From NCBI RefSeq assembly GCF_011039205.1, contig NZ_JAAKEL010000012.1:34771-98770 (forward strand): DNA of 64,000 nucleotides, given 5' to 3'. The stretch comes from Dysgonomonas sp. ZJ279. GTDB taxonomy: Bacteria > Bacteroidota > Bacteroidia > Bacteroidales > Dysgonomonadaceae. The notes under the pieces are model-generated. The model saw only the letters and a program-made list of their open reading frames with translations, searched no databases and was not told where the DNA came from. The position numbers and the translations under genes were made by a program. Below are positions 10,359 to 19,127 of the stretch, piece after piece; position 1 is the stretch's first letter; each line of letters begins with the position of its first letter.

Positions 10359-12374
10359 CTATAAATCATTATCCTTAATTCCTCTAAGTTGTTGTGCAAT
10401 CTGATAATGCTTATCCGACATCTCAAGATTGCCTATAGCCGCATAAGCTTCAGCTAAATACTCATGACAAGCAGCATGGCGGGGTTTCTGTTGAGAAGCT
10501 TTACCCAAATCAGTAAGCGCCAATTCTGGCTCATCGATTTTAAGCTTATTCTTCCCTCTGTTGTATAATGCCTTAAAAGATAAAGGACTCAATTCTACGG
10601 CTCGGTTAAAACATTTCAACGACTCATGGTAGTCCTCCTGATCATAATAGGTAACACCTTTTCTAACCCAAGCATCCAAATAAGTAGGATCTAAATCCAG
10701 TGCTTTATTAAAGTTTGCTTGTGCTGCACGATAATCTTTATAGGCAACAATACATTCATTACCCATCAGATAATATTCCTTGGCATATTTCTTTAACGTT
10801 TCAGTTTGTTCGTATAGCTTATTCTTTAAATTTGTATTTTTTGTTTTAAGACCATTTATGACATTGAGTTTCTTTCTAATATATCTTTGTTGCAATGGTT
10901 TTTCAATGTCGTAACGGGCATGAATAGCTTTAAAGAAATGAGTTAAGAAATCCTCAAAATTCCCTTCATCAAATTGCTGTATTGCTTCCTTGTAAAGATA
11001 GTCGGCATCAGATTCTTTCAAAGCTTTATTGATTAATTGCTGATTGTTGAACTGCTTGCTGAAATCAACAATTTCAGGTCGGATAAATACGTCTGTCCGG
11101 CTCATGTTTTTTTTAAGTACAAGCCCGTCTAATGAAGTACATCTGCTTAAGGCAACATAGGCCTGTCCTCCAGCAAACACTCCCCCACTGAAGTCCACAA
11201 TCACATTATTGAAGGTAAGACCCTGACTTTTATGTATGGTTATTGCCCATGCCGCTTTCAATGGCAGTTGCGTATATGTACCTATAATTTCCTCTTCTAT
11301 CTTTTTTTCCTGTTCATTATACTTGTATCTGTAGTTTCGCCATGTTTCTTGCTCTACTTTCACGACTATTCCATCTTCTTTCAGAACATATACATTCTCT
11401 TCTTCATCTATTCCTGATATAATACCTAGCGTACCATTAACCCAGCGACGAGGCCATTGCAAGTCATTACGGATAAACATGACTTGTGCGTGTTCTTTTA
11501 ATACCAACTCCTGAGCAGTAGGCAGTGATGATTCAGGGAAATCTCCGTCTTTGATACCATAACTGATAAATTCAAAGGTATCGAGCTCAGCCATTTTCTT
11601 CTCATTAATATAATCGACATTATCACGCTTGGTAGCCAGGGTAATATACATGTCTTCTTCTCTGGGATTGAATCCCGGATTTACACGCTTATTGAGCAGA
11701 GTAAGATCATTGCTGTTTGACTTCCCATTTCTAATGTTATTCAGAATGGAGATAAATATTTCATCTGTTTGGCGATAGATTTTTGTAAACTCTATTGGAA
11801 CAAGGTTTATTTCACGGAAAACATTAGCCGAGAAGAAAAAAGCATTTGTGTAGAACTTATTGATTATCTCTCTTATATCGGGAGTAACAACAGGTTCAAG
11901 TTGAAAAACATCACCGACACAAACCAGCTGCTTACCTCCGAAGGGGATACGCATATTATTTGAATAAACGCGAAGAATTCTGTCTATACAATCTATTGTA
12001 TCAGCTCTCACCATCGATATTTCATCAATTATAATCAGTTCCACTTCTTGTATAATCTTCCGATGTTCTTTCCTGTATTTGAAGAACTCGAAGATACGTC
12101 CATTAATGAGGCTTAAATCTGCGTCATCTGGAGCTATTGGTCTGAAAGGTAGCTTGAAAAACGAATGCAAAGTTGTTCCTCCTGCATTTATTGCTGCTAT
12201 ACCCGTAGGAGCCAAAACAACATACTTTTTCTCTGTTGTTTGACAGAGATGCTTCAGAAAAGTAGATTTACCTGTACCCGCCTTTCCCGTGAGAAAGACA
12301 GACTGACTGCTCCGTTCAATCAGGTCAAGAGCATTTTTGAATTCTTTATTGGATGTATCTATTGATGAAGTCAT
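10359..12374 (-). CDS. Pif1/RecD-type SF1B helicase with C-terminal TPR repeats
   Basis: ATP-dependent 5'-3' DNA helicase-like protein of 671 residues. Walker A is GKAGTGKST (about 30-38) and Walker B is IIIDEISMV. Further SF1B motifs include IHKSQGLTF and ALSRC near residues 385-420. From about residue 520 the chain contains TPR repeats (AKEYYLMGNEC, FNKALDLDPTYLDAWVRKG, FNRAVELSPLSFKALYNRG), separated by a lysine-rich helix. Pif1-like proteins act in replication and genome stability; the TPR tail implies a protein-protein contact. It is a single gene, divergent from the T6SS locus. Confidence 0.9.
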   Translation of the reverse strand: MTSSIDTSNKEFKNALDLIERSSQSVFLTGKAGTGKSTFLKHLCQTTEKKYVVLAPTGIAAINAGGTTLHSFFKLPFRPIAPDDADLSLINGRIFEFFKYRKEHRKIIQEVELIIIDEISMVRADTIDCIDRILRVYSNNMRIPFGGKQLVCVGDVFQLEPVVTPDIREIINKFYTNAFFFSANVFREINLVPIEFTKIYRQTDEIFISILNNIRNGKSNSNDLTLLNKRVNPGFNPREEDMYITLATKRDNVDYINEKKMAELDTFEFISYGIKDGDFPESSLPTAQELVLKEHAQVMFIRNDLQWPRRWVNGTLGIISGIDEEENVYVLKEDGIVVKVEQETWRNYRYKYNEQEKKIEEEIIGTYTQLPLKAAWAITIHKSQGLTFNNVIVDFSGGVFAGGQAYVALSRCTSLDGLVLKKNMSRTDVFIRPEIVDFSKQFNNQQLINKALKESDADYLYKEAIQQFDEGNFEDFLTHFFKAIHARYDIEKPLQQRYIRKKLNVINGLKTKNTNLKNKLYEQTETLKKYAKEYYLMGNECIVAYKDYRAAQANFNKALDLDPTYLDAWVRKGVTYYDQEDYHESLKCFNRAVELSPLSFKALYNRGKNKLKIDEPELALTDLGKASQQKPRHAACHEYLAEAYAAIGNLEMSDKHYQIAQQLRGIKDNDL

Positions 12375-12384
12375 AACTAAAAAA

Positions 12385-12392
12385 CAAAAGTA
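12385..12392 (-). promoter_or_regulatory. -7 box upstream of the helicase gene
   Basis: Read on the - strand this is TACTTTTG, matching TAnnTTTG. It lies 11 bases upstream of the helicase ATG, giving a very short leader. No clear -33 TTTG was found at normal spacing, so confidence is low. Confidence 0.3.
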
Positions 12393-12541
12393 AGCTTTTT
12401 ATACAATTATTTGAGCCTTGTATGGCTTTCTTTAAGTTCTCTTATAGTTGTATAAATAATTTATAGCTCCTTTTCGATAAAACACGAAAATTTCATTCTT
12501 AGCTCAAAAATTCGCCTGATAAATTCATGTCAATTCCGAGG

Positions 12542-12567
12542 TTTAGAACAATGTCGATTGTTCTAAA
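12542..12567. promoter_or_regulatory. Perfect 11-bp palindrome, candidate operator
   Basis: TTTAGAACAAT and its exact reverse complement ATTGTTCTAAA are separated by GTCG. No T-tract follows directly on either strand, which favours a dimeric-regulator binding site over a terminator. It lies 168 bases upstream of the helicase start and about 950 bases upstream of tssD, so the gene it controls is unclear. Confidence 0.5.
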
Positions 12568-13520
12568 GTAAACATCCATTCTTTTTTTATATTACACTGC
12601 AGTTTGTGTAATCGCTAGTGTTTACGACATAGGTTTATTTACAGTAAAAGCATGGCAATTTTAATCATCAAAATAGTATTTTAATTGACAAGTTCTTTAA
12701 TATAATAATACTAATGAAATCAGCATATAATTAAAATCAATATTAAAAATTTGAATATATTATTTATTTTTACAGTTACATAATAATAAATAGATGTTAG
12801 AGCTATGTGATATTAATAATATTATTAATATATTGTATTTATGATAATTAACAGATATTTTTTATATTAATGTGAAATATATGTTAAGTCTTATTATATT
12901 TTAAATTTAGCAAAAAAGACAATCATATTCAATAACACATCACTAAAAAAAACAAATTACTAACATATTCCACATACAAATGAAAATTAAATAAATAAAT
13001 TTCCATATTACTATCCATATCATCACAAATAGAGGTTAATTAGTAATTAAATTAAATATAAAATCCATATAAATATATATTAACCAAATTTAACCTTTCA
13101 AACAAACACCTATTAATCAACTATATAAATTAAAATACAAAAAGAATTTAATCTTTTTACTCTATATCCTATTGCCTGTTATTTTTAACATACCTATATT
13201 CGCAAACGCAACACGTATTTAAAAACTCTTTATAACACGAGACAACTTTACGTATTTAAAATCCTTACATTAATAACTTTATGAGCATACAATAAATTTA
13301 GCTAGGATCACCTAAACATCAGACAACTAATATTCAACAAATAAATTTAACATTAATCAAAAACTATAAAAAAGGAGACAATGTATTGAGTTATCATTTC
13401 GAATACTTAACAACAAAAACAAGACTTAAAACATACCACTCCAAATCTAAATTTATATTAAAATTAATTAAGCCTGATATACTCTATCGGGGAATACCAA
13501 CACTTTAAAATTATAAAATT

Positions 13521-13916
13521 ATGGCATTTCGTGCAACATTAAATTTTGGGGGCAAAGAGTTTGACGTCCTTGATTGCAGCTACAAACTAAGCAGAGATAT
13601 CGACTCTAAAGGACGTCCTGCATCTAACATCTACGGAGGCATTATTAAGGTACATGTGGAGTCAACAGAAGACACATCTATCTTAGAAGGTCTAGTAGCT
13701 CAATTTAAACCCAATTCGGGAAGTATCACCTTCAAAAAAGGTGACGAAGAAGCTAAAATGAAAGAGCTTACATGGGAGAATGGTTACATTGTTTCTTTCG
13801 AAGAAAATATCGATGTAGTTGGTTCAAAACCAATGACTCTTACATTTGAGGTTTCTGCTCAGGTGTTAAAAATTGGTGGCGCACAGTTTGAACAAAACTG
13901 GCCATTAAATAACTAA
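13521..13916 (+). CDS. tssD: T6SS tube protein TssD (Hcp), main copy
   Basis: Hexameric ring protein that stacks into the inner tube fired by the sheath. It is 131 residues, matching the Bacteroidota TssD family. Characteristic positions are the N-terminal strand FRATLNFGGKEFDV, the DSKGRPAS loop with YGG, and the C-terminal QNWPLNN. It is the first gene of the locus, followed by two strong stem-loops before tssB, an arrangement consistent with higher expression of the tube subunit. Of the five TssD-family genes in the window, this one is closest to the compact canonical form, so it is taken as the bulk tube subunit. Confidence 0.93.
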   Translation: MAFRATLNFGGKEFDVLDCSYKLSRDIDSKGRPASNIYGGIIKVHVESTEDTSILEGLVAQFKPNSGSITFKKGDEEAKMKELTWENGYIVSFEENIDVVGSKPMTLTFEVSAQVLKIGGAQFEQNWPLNN

Positions 13917-13924
13917 AAGTAGAA

Positions 13925-13983
13925 CAGAAGCGGAGTGGATGTCCCACTTCCCGCAAAAGTTGTTGAGATACCGCTCCGTTCTG
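13925..13983 (+). promoter_or_regulatory. Stem-loop downstream of tssD
   Basis: Arms 13925-13938 and 13971-13983 pair over 13 bp with one G-U pair and one bulged G. A small GTGG/CCAC hairpin lies inside the loop. No U-tract follows, so it may be an mRNA-stabilising or processing structure, or a leaky terminator that sets tssD above tssBC. Confidence 0.55.
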
Positions 13984-13996
13984 CTCTCTGTTAACT

Positions 13997-14067
13997 ATTT
14001 CCGAACAGACAAAGAATATTGATGCTTAAAGAAAGTATCAACTGTTTTTTGTATCTGTTCCGGAAAT
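13997..14067 (+). promoter_or_regulatory. Second stem-loop between tssD and tssB
   Basis: Arms 13997-14009 (ATTTCCGAACAGA) and 14054-14067 pair over 13 bp with one bulged G. Partial inner pairing (TTGATGCTT with AGTATCAA) extends the helix. It ends 33 bases before the tssB start. Confidence 0.5.
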
Positions 14068-14100
14068 ATTATTCAAAGATAATCATTAAATTAAAGATAT

Positions 14101-14562
14101 ATGATAAATAATTATGAAATTGGTGGTAATGAGGTCAAGATAGATGCCTCTGAAGCCATTTCCGCAATCCCTGAAAACAGGACAATGCTTGTCGAAAAAC
14201 TGACATCTGATGAACCTATTAATCCAGCTGCTGTAACAGGATTAACATCTATAGAACAAGTTTTCTCTCATTATAAACCAGAAACTGATATAGAATTTCA
14301 AAATGCAGATGGACAACCGGTAAATGAAACCTTTCGTTTTGCCAGTGTAGGAGACTTTTCTGTAAAAAATATGACTGCCCAAAGTCCTTTCCTAAAAGGA
14401 GTAAGCACAGAGAAAGATTTCTATGATAACCTTACGAAACAACTACGTTCGAATAAGGTATTGCAAAGAGCGTTGGAGAACCCTGAAGCAAAAGCTGCTT
14501 TTGTAGCTGCTTTACAAGGTGTATTGGCAGAAATGGATGAGGTTGAAAATATATCAATATAA
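14101..14562 (+). CDS. tssB: T6SS contractile sheath small subunit TssB
   Basis: With TssC it forms the contractile sheath around the TssD tube. The 153-residue acidic protein has the TssB-type pattern: an N-terminal beta region (MINNYEIGG), a central FRFASVGDFSVKNM strand and a helical C-terminus (LQGVLAEMDEVENI). Assignment rests on its position directly before the unmistakable tssC and on its size. The start is the ATG at 14101, preceded by an AT-rich leader typical of Bacteroidota. The gap to tssC is 13 bases. Confidence 0.88.
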   Translation: MINNYEIGGNEVKIDASEAISAIPENRTMLVEKLTSDEPINPAAVTGLTSIEQVFSHYKPETDIEFQNADGQPVNETFRFASVGDFSVKNMTAQSPFLKGVSTEKDFYDNLTKQLRSNKVLQRALENPEAKAAFVAALQGVLAEMDEVENISI

Positions 14563-14575
14563 AAGATAAATTATA

Positions 14576-15949
14576 ATGGCAGAGAAAGAAGCAGTGCAAC
14601 AAGATGTTGCCGAAAAAGTAAAAGCGACCAAAAAGGCGAGTTCTATTGAATCGCTGGATCAGGCAATAAATACATTAGCGAAATTTGGTGGATTCAACTT
14701 CCTTGAATCGGCTGTGGACGGTATTGCAGCAATGAGTCCTGAGCGCAAAGCCAGAAAGAGAGCATTCTTAATAGAGGAAGGTAGCAAAGCACAGAGAGCT
14801 GATTTACGTAACAATATAAATCTATGGCTTGACATGCTGGCATCTTCGGCAACAATCAGCGAAATGCTTGACAAATCGCAAGAAAAATCAACAGCGGTAT
14901 CACAATTACTAGCAGAAAATCAATTAGCTGCTGTAGAATCGGTAAAAGATTTAGAACAGTCTTATCGCAATGTGATGCTATTTTACAAAAATACAGAGTC
15001 TGATAAATTAACCAATATCACGATCGTAAATGCTTCACCAGAGCAAGTTACCGATCTGGACAATTCGCGTTTTATTGACTATGTGGCTAACGAATTGAAA
15101 CAGAATTACGATAAGCTGGATCTACGCAACAACTATTCACTGTTAGTTGTCCCAGGTTATTTAGGTGGTGCGAAAGTTATTGATAAATGGTCAAAAATTG
15201 CATACGATAACAAAGCTCAACTATATACCGATTTTATGGATCTGGACAAACCCGATGATGTAGTCGATATGTTCTTTAATGCCGGACTAGCATCGGGTGA
15301 AGCTTATAAAGCAAATACTTGCTTGGCTTGTAACTGGCTAATCGGTAGAGGTAAATATAACGAACTGGGAGAAGAAGAAGATCTGCGTGTGTCTCCTGCT
15401 GCTGCACTTGCTGGAAAAGTATACGGAACACTAATGTCTCAGATTACTGCCGGAAAAAAACATGGTGGTATCAATGAAGTGGACAGCGTGGTATTCCCTT
15501 TAAAGAAAAGCGAAATATCTCAATTAGACAAAATGGGATTAATCCCGATGGTAAACGAGTATGGCAAAGTAATGGCATTCTCAGGAAAAACATTATTCAA
15601 TGGAGATAACCTAGGGTTACAAACTTATTCGGTAGTTCGTGTATTCGACTATATCATGAAAGTTTTATTCGATTTCTTAAACCGCAGAGCATTTGAGAAC
15701 TGGAGCGGAAAGACTGAAAGAGACCTTAGAAGCCAAATTATCAAATTCTTGGATGGTGTACAAGGCCCAGACCGTTTGATCGAAAAATTCAAGATAGTTC
15801 GTTTCGAGCGTGATCCTAACCAAAAAGATCGTATTTATCTTGATCTTCATATAACTCCTTATTTCCCAGCTAAAAGTTTTGTTATCAAGATGGACGGAAC
15901 AAAAGGCGAAGATGAAAATGCATGGAATACAGAGGTTGAACAACAATAA
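14576..15949 (+). CDS. tssC: T6SS contractile sheath large subunit TssC
   Basis: The 457-residue large sheath subunit. The helical N-terminus (about 1-130) matches the part that contacts TssB and is later recognised by the TssH unfoldase in other systems. The C-terminal half carries the handshake/core fold, with SVVRVFDYIMKVLFDFLNR and a final DLHITPYFPAKSFVIKM strand typical of TssC. The next gene is 63 bases away, and a perfect 11-bp stem-loop fills that gap. Confidence 0.93.
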   Translation: MAEKEAVQQDVAEKVKATKKASSIESLDQAINTLAKFGGFNFLESAVDGIAAMSPERKARKRAFLIEEGSKAQRADLRNNINLWLDMLASSATISEMLDKSQEKSTAVSQLLAENQLAAVESVKDLEQSYRNVMLFYKNTESDKLTNITIVNASPEQVTDLDNSRFIDYVANELKQNYDKLDLRNNYSLLVVPGYLGGAKVIDKWSKIAYDNKAQLYTDFMDLDKPDDVVDMFFNAGLASGEAYKANTCLACNWLIGRGKYNELGEEEDLRVSPAAALAGKVYGTLMSQITAGKKHGGINEVDSVVFPLKKSEISQLDKMGLIPMVNEYGKVMAFSGKTLFNGDNLGLQTYSVVRVFDYIMKVLFDFLNRRAFENWSGKTERDLRSQIIKFLDGVQGPDRLIEKFKIVRFERDPNQKDRIYLDLHITPYFPAKSFVIKMDGTKGEDENAWNTEVEQQ

Positions 15950-15960
15950 GAAGCATTGAG

Positions 15961-15992
15961 GGACTAAAACTTCCTTGATGGAGTTTTAGTCC
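15961..15992 (+). terminator. Stem-loop after tssC
   Basis: Perfect 11-bp stem GGACTAAAACT / AGTTTTAGTCC (15961-15971 and 15982-15992) with a ten-base loop. The downstream sequence CGTGCTGAAAAAAC has no U-tract, so it is more likely partial termination or a processing site than a full stop, given that the locus continues. Confidence 0.5.
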
Positions 15993-16012
15993 GTGCTGAA
16001 AAAACAAAAACA

Positions 16013-16438
16013 ATGTTTACACATAAAAGCTATTTAAAAATAGGATCAGTAACTGATACCAATTCATACAATTTATTTCGAGATGCATACGAACTTTCTC
16101 GTTGCAATTACTCATTTATGAAAAGTATCGATTTCAAGGGACAGGTTCAATCTGATACTGTAGGTGGGGTTATCGAAATAGATATTCCTACCCTGCCATC
16201 TAAAGATATAATCACTTGGGCATTAAATCCACGAAAGTATGAAAGCGGATCAATTGTGTTTTGTGATGACGCAGGTATTCCACAAGAAAAAATATTCTTT
16301 GATAAAGCTGCATGTGTTTCTATGGAGATAAGCTATATAAAAACAGGGGATGGATATATGACAACATCATTGGTATTGAGTGTAAAGAAAATTTTTATTG
16401 GTGCAACAATACATGAGAACCGATGGACTAATGTGTAA
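16013..16438 (+). CDS. TssD-family (Hcp-like) paralogue 2
   Basis: A 141-residue TssD-family protein. It keeps the SFMKSIDFKGQVQSDTVGG turn and the C-terminal HENRWTNV, which correspond to DSKGRPAS...YGG and FEQNWPLNN of the main copy. An N-terminal extension of about 15 residues (MFTHKSYLKIGSVTDT) is absent from the main tube protein. It is paired with paralogue 3 (11 bases apart), and a candidate toxin follows. It may form a specialised ring at the tube end or carry cargo; that role is inferred. Confidence 0.8.
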   Translation: MFTHKSYLKIGSVTDTNSYNLFRDAYELSRCNYSFMKSIDFKGQVQSDTVGGVIEIDIPTLPSKDIITWALNPRKYESGSIVFCDDAGIPQEKIFFDKAACVSMEISYIKTGDGYMTTSLVLSVKKIFIGATIHENRWTNV

Positions 16439-16449
16439 AATAACAAGTT

Positions 16450-16875
16450 ATGCTAGATAATATAGACAAATTATTCAATTTTCCTCACATTGACTCAAAT
16501 GTAACGGTTTGGTTTTGCCTTGATGGTAAGGAATATGAGGTTGAACAATTTCGAATTGGGTTTAGTCAACCTACCGATGACAAAGGTGAACCCGAAACAG
16601 AGATTATGGGTGGTCAAGTGATGATAACACTTAGCGAAACTGTTCCTGAGTCAATTTATGATTGGGTCCTGAAGTCGGGAATAAAAAAAAATGGACAGAT
16701 TGTTTTCAAAACACAAACAAGCAACGCTCCACTCAGAGTCGAGTTTTTTAATGCTTCTTGTATTAATTTTACTAGAACTGTAAATGGGTCAGGTGGTTTG
16801 CAAACCAACTTGATAATTTCTCCTGAAAGATTAATGATTAACGATGTTGAACATGATAATTTCTGGGTAGAATGA
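16450..16875 (+). CDS. TssD-family (Hcp-like) paralogue 3
   Basis: A 141-residue TssD-family protein. The pattern YEVEQFRIGFSQPTDDKGEP...GGQVMITL and the C-terminal HDNFWVE match the family. An N-terminal extension of about 18 residues (MLDNIDKLFNFPHIDS) precedes the first strand. Its stop overlaps the candidate toxin start (ATGA at 16872), indicating translational coupling. This supports, but does not prove, that it loads or chaperones that toxin inside the tube. Confidence 0.8.
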   Translation: MLDNIDKLFNFPHIDSNVTVWFCLDGKEYEVEQFRIGFSQPTDDKGEPETEIMGGQVMITLSETVPESIYDWVLKSGIKKNGQIVFKTQTSNAPLRVEFFNASCINFTRTVNGSGGLQTNLIISPERLMINDVEHDNFWVE

Positions 16876-18026
16876 ATAATAGAAAGGAAGAATATCCGAT
16901 GATTTCAGAGAAAGAATATTGGGAAAAAGTGAATAATAATGAATCTTACAAAGGTTATGTCCTATATTCAGATGGAAAAGTCACGTTCATCTTACCCGAA
17001 GTGACAGTAACATCTACCTCTTCCAATAAGGTTAACAGATTTTCTCAATTTGGTCTAAAGACTGAAATAAAATATCATGAATCCATAACTCCTTTTGTAT
17101 GTGAGTCCATAAATAATGGTATAAATACAAGAAACAGACAGCTTCAAGCAGAATCTAGCATACAAAATGGACAGATTAAACGCAATGTAAAAAATCTGCT
17201 TTTGAAAAGCATAATATCCTATTACCAAGCCGAAGAGTATGCAAGACTAGAGAAAACAGGATATCTTTTTCCTATCACTAATCCGTCAATGATTCTTATA
17301 GATGTAAGTAACCCAAAAACATTTTACCAAAAAGAGTTCACAAAAATTAAACAAAAAGTTGAAAGTGAGACCCTAAAAAAAAGTGATTTTAAAGATAATG
17401 TGGCATATGCAGCCAGAAAAGAAATAGAGATGTATTTCGCGTGTTTCGATCCAAGCGATCCTAATTATATCCATTTCTGGAATGTAAAATATCACATAGG
17501 ACGTCCTACTGGAGCAGAGGCTGTAATTCCAGTCTGGGCAAATCTAAGAACATCGCTAGATTCTTTCCAAAGAGGATATAATGGTGATGGAATTCAAAAT
17601 TATAGCGATGGTGTAGGTTATTTCTGTTTGGCGTTGGCAGATGCTATGGTTTTAGAGTCTGGTGTTGCTGCATCTGGTGGAATGAAATCACTCGGCCTGA
17701 TAAAAGAGATTCCCACAGGTTCTGCTTTTTATAATTCAAGAAGTTTATATGTTCAGCAGTATTTAAAACGAAATAATTTTAATATTCATCCAAGAATTTC
17801 TAACCCTGGATGGTATGATGTTGCTAGACCGAGAGTGGGTCAATTAGATGCAGGACATAGAGGAACAACTTTTTTATCTAATGAAATATTAAAAACTGGG
17901 AAAATAGGTATAAAAAATTATAAGACGGTATATTTCAACAAAGCAATTGGTGATAAATATTTTAGTATTGGTATTAATCCTTGGACTAGAACTATTTTTC
18001 ATGAAGCTCCAGGCTTTTTTAAATAA
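16872..18026 (+). CDS. Candidate TssD-associated toxin, 384 residues
   Basis: Not recognised with confidence. The N-terminal region contains LPEVTVTSTSS (about residues 39-49), a PEVTVT-type motif that I associate with Bacteroidota toxin N-termini. The middle (YNGDGIQNYSDGVGYFCLALADAMVLESG) resembles a pre-toxin segment. The last 110 residues (HPRISNPGWYDVARP, AGHRGTTFLS, TRTIFHEAPGFFK) are rich in His, Arg and aromatic residues, as in nuclease-type toxin tips. The position after two TssD paralogues and before two small unrelated genes is the classic cargo/immunity arrangement. There is no signal peptide. The start at 16872 overlaps the upstream stop; ATG 16899, preceded by AAGGAAG, is an alternative. 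Confidence 0.6.
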   Translation: MNNRKEEYPMISEKEYWEKVNNNESYKGYVLYSDGKVTFILPEVTVTSTSSNKVNRFSQFGLKTEIKYHESITPFVCESINNGINTRNRQLQAESSIQNGQIKRNVKNLLLKSIISYYQAEEYARLEKTGYLFPITNPSMILIDVSNPKTFYQKEFTKIKQKVESETLKKSDFKDNVAYAARKEIEMYFACFDPSDPNYIHFWNVKYHIGRPTGAEAVIPVWANLRTSLDSFQRGYNGDGIQNYSDGVGYFCLALADAMVLESGVAASGGMKSLGLIKEIPTGSAFYNSRSLYVQQYLKRNNFNIHPRISNPGWYDVARPRVGQLDAGHRGTTFLSNEILKTGKIGIKNYKTVYFNKAIGDKYFSIGINPWTRTIFHEAPGFFK

Positions 18027-18035
18027 TTCTCTATT

Positions 18036-18533
18036 ATGGTAGATAAGTGTGTATTCTTATATTCAGGATATTTAATGGGTTATCTAAGCTCTGAAAATAT
18101 TATTAAGTGGGCAGATAATGAAATAGTAAATGGAAATAACAATCCTGCTATTATTGATATATCATTATCAAAGGCTGACAATAATCAAATTATATCGAGC
18201 TTAAATATATTGCCGAAAGACGAGGTTTCAACCATTGTAGTGTATTACTATTCGTTATATAATACATTATTGAAAACGAAAAAGCTTAAATGGAATTTAA
18301 TTGAAGAAGAACTTTATCGATTATATCAGAACAATTTCATTAATGGATATAATAATGATTTGTTTTTTACAAGGCTCGCTGATGATTATCATTTACGAAA
18401 AGATGGTTTTACAGGAAATATGAAAATGCCTGATGAACTTAATACTTTTCTATCTAAATACAATTATGACATACAGATATTTAAGAACTTAAATTTTATT
18501 ATTAGAGGAGTTAACATTGCTAATGAATTATGA
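18036..18533 (+). CDS. Candidate cytoplasmic immunity protein, 165 residues
   Basis: A helical 165-residue protein without signal peptide, nine bases after the candidate toxin. The pattern LYSGYLMGYLSSENIIKWAD followed by KWNLIEEELYRLY is reminiscent of DUF2247-like immunity proteins, but the match is from memory and weak. A cytoplasmic partner fits a toxin that acts in the cytoplasm, such as a nuclease. AT content is visibly higher than in the tss core genes, suggesting recent acquisition. Confidence 0.5.
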   Translation: MVDKCVFLYSGYLMGYLSSENIIKWADNEIVNGNNNPAIIDISLSKADNNQIISSLNILPKDEVSTIVVYYYSLYNTLLKTKKLKWNLIEEELYRLYQNNFINGYNNDLFFTRLADDYHLRKDGFTGNMKMPDELNTFLSKYNYDIQIFKNLNFIIRGVNIANEL

Positions 18534-18601
18534 TTTTAGAATGGATTAGGTATAGGAATATTTAAAGAAATAATACAATCCAATCTATGAAATAGAAGAA
18601 T

Positions 18602-19075
18602 ATGATAGGAATAAAACATATCAGAAATCAGGGAACTTTTGAGATTTGTATAAGTTTTTCAGAAGATTTAGGACTTGTAGCGTTGGAACATATTTTGAAA
18701 TACTTACGCTTTTCTGATTCAGTATGTTATTATATCTTTTTTGGATATAGAGAATATAATAGAAATATTGAACCATATTATAAATATTATCGGGAATTAA
18801 CTTCCGACAAAGGAATTATTAGATTAAAAGAAACGGACATATCTAATACTCAGTTAATTTATAACATTTTAAATGAGTTCCAAATATGTTCGTTATACAT
18901 TAATGAATCATCAGACTTGACAGAGAATTTTGATTTTGCAAAGTGGAGAGATTCAAGACAACTATATAATGGATACGTTATTACCGATATGATGGAAGAT
19001 TATATCATAATCAATAAAGATAGTTGTTTACCAGATTGGAATATATCTAAAATGGGAATCCAAGCTGAGATTTAA
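18602..19075 (+). CDS. Second candidate immunity protein, 157 residues
   Basis: An unrecognised 157-residue protein without signal peptide, rich in Tyr and Ile (YYKYYRELTSDKG, WRDSRQLYNGYVITDMMED). It is unrelated by eye to the preceding 165-residue protein. The position after a candidate toxin and before TssD paralogues suggests a second or orphan immunity protein. AT-rich like its neighbour. No function can be assigned from the sequence. Confidence 0.4.
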   Translation: MIGIKHIRNQGTFEICISFSEDLGLVALEHILKYLRFSDSVCYYIFFGYREYNRNIEPYYKYYRELTSDKGIIRLKETDISNTQLIYNILNEFQICSLYINESSDLTENFDFAKWRDSRQLYNGYVITDMMEDYIIINKDSCLPDWNISKMGIQAEI

Positions 19076-19127
19076 ATAAAGAAAAAAATAATTAAAAGCA
19101 TTAAATATAAAATACCCTGATTAATAT

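Larger units (their letters stand above)
12375..13520. promoter_or_regulatory. Long AT-rich intergenic region upstream of the T6SS locus
   Basis: There is no credible reading frame in these 1.15 kb between the divergent helicase and tssD genes. It holds a perfect palindrome (12542-12567), a second inverted repeat with 7-bp arms (12591-12597 and 12606-12612) and a 12-base direct repeat ACGTATTTAAAA (13213-13224 and 13250-13261). The promoter of the secretion locus should lie here, but I found no convincing TAnnTTTG box on the + strand. The first tssD may have a long 5' leader. Confidence 0.5.
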
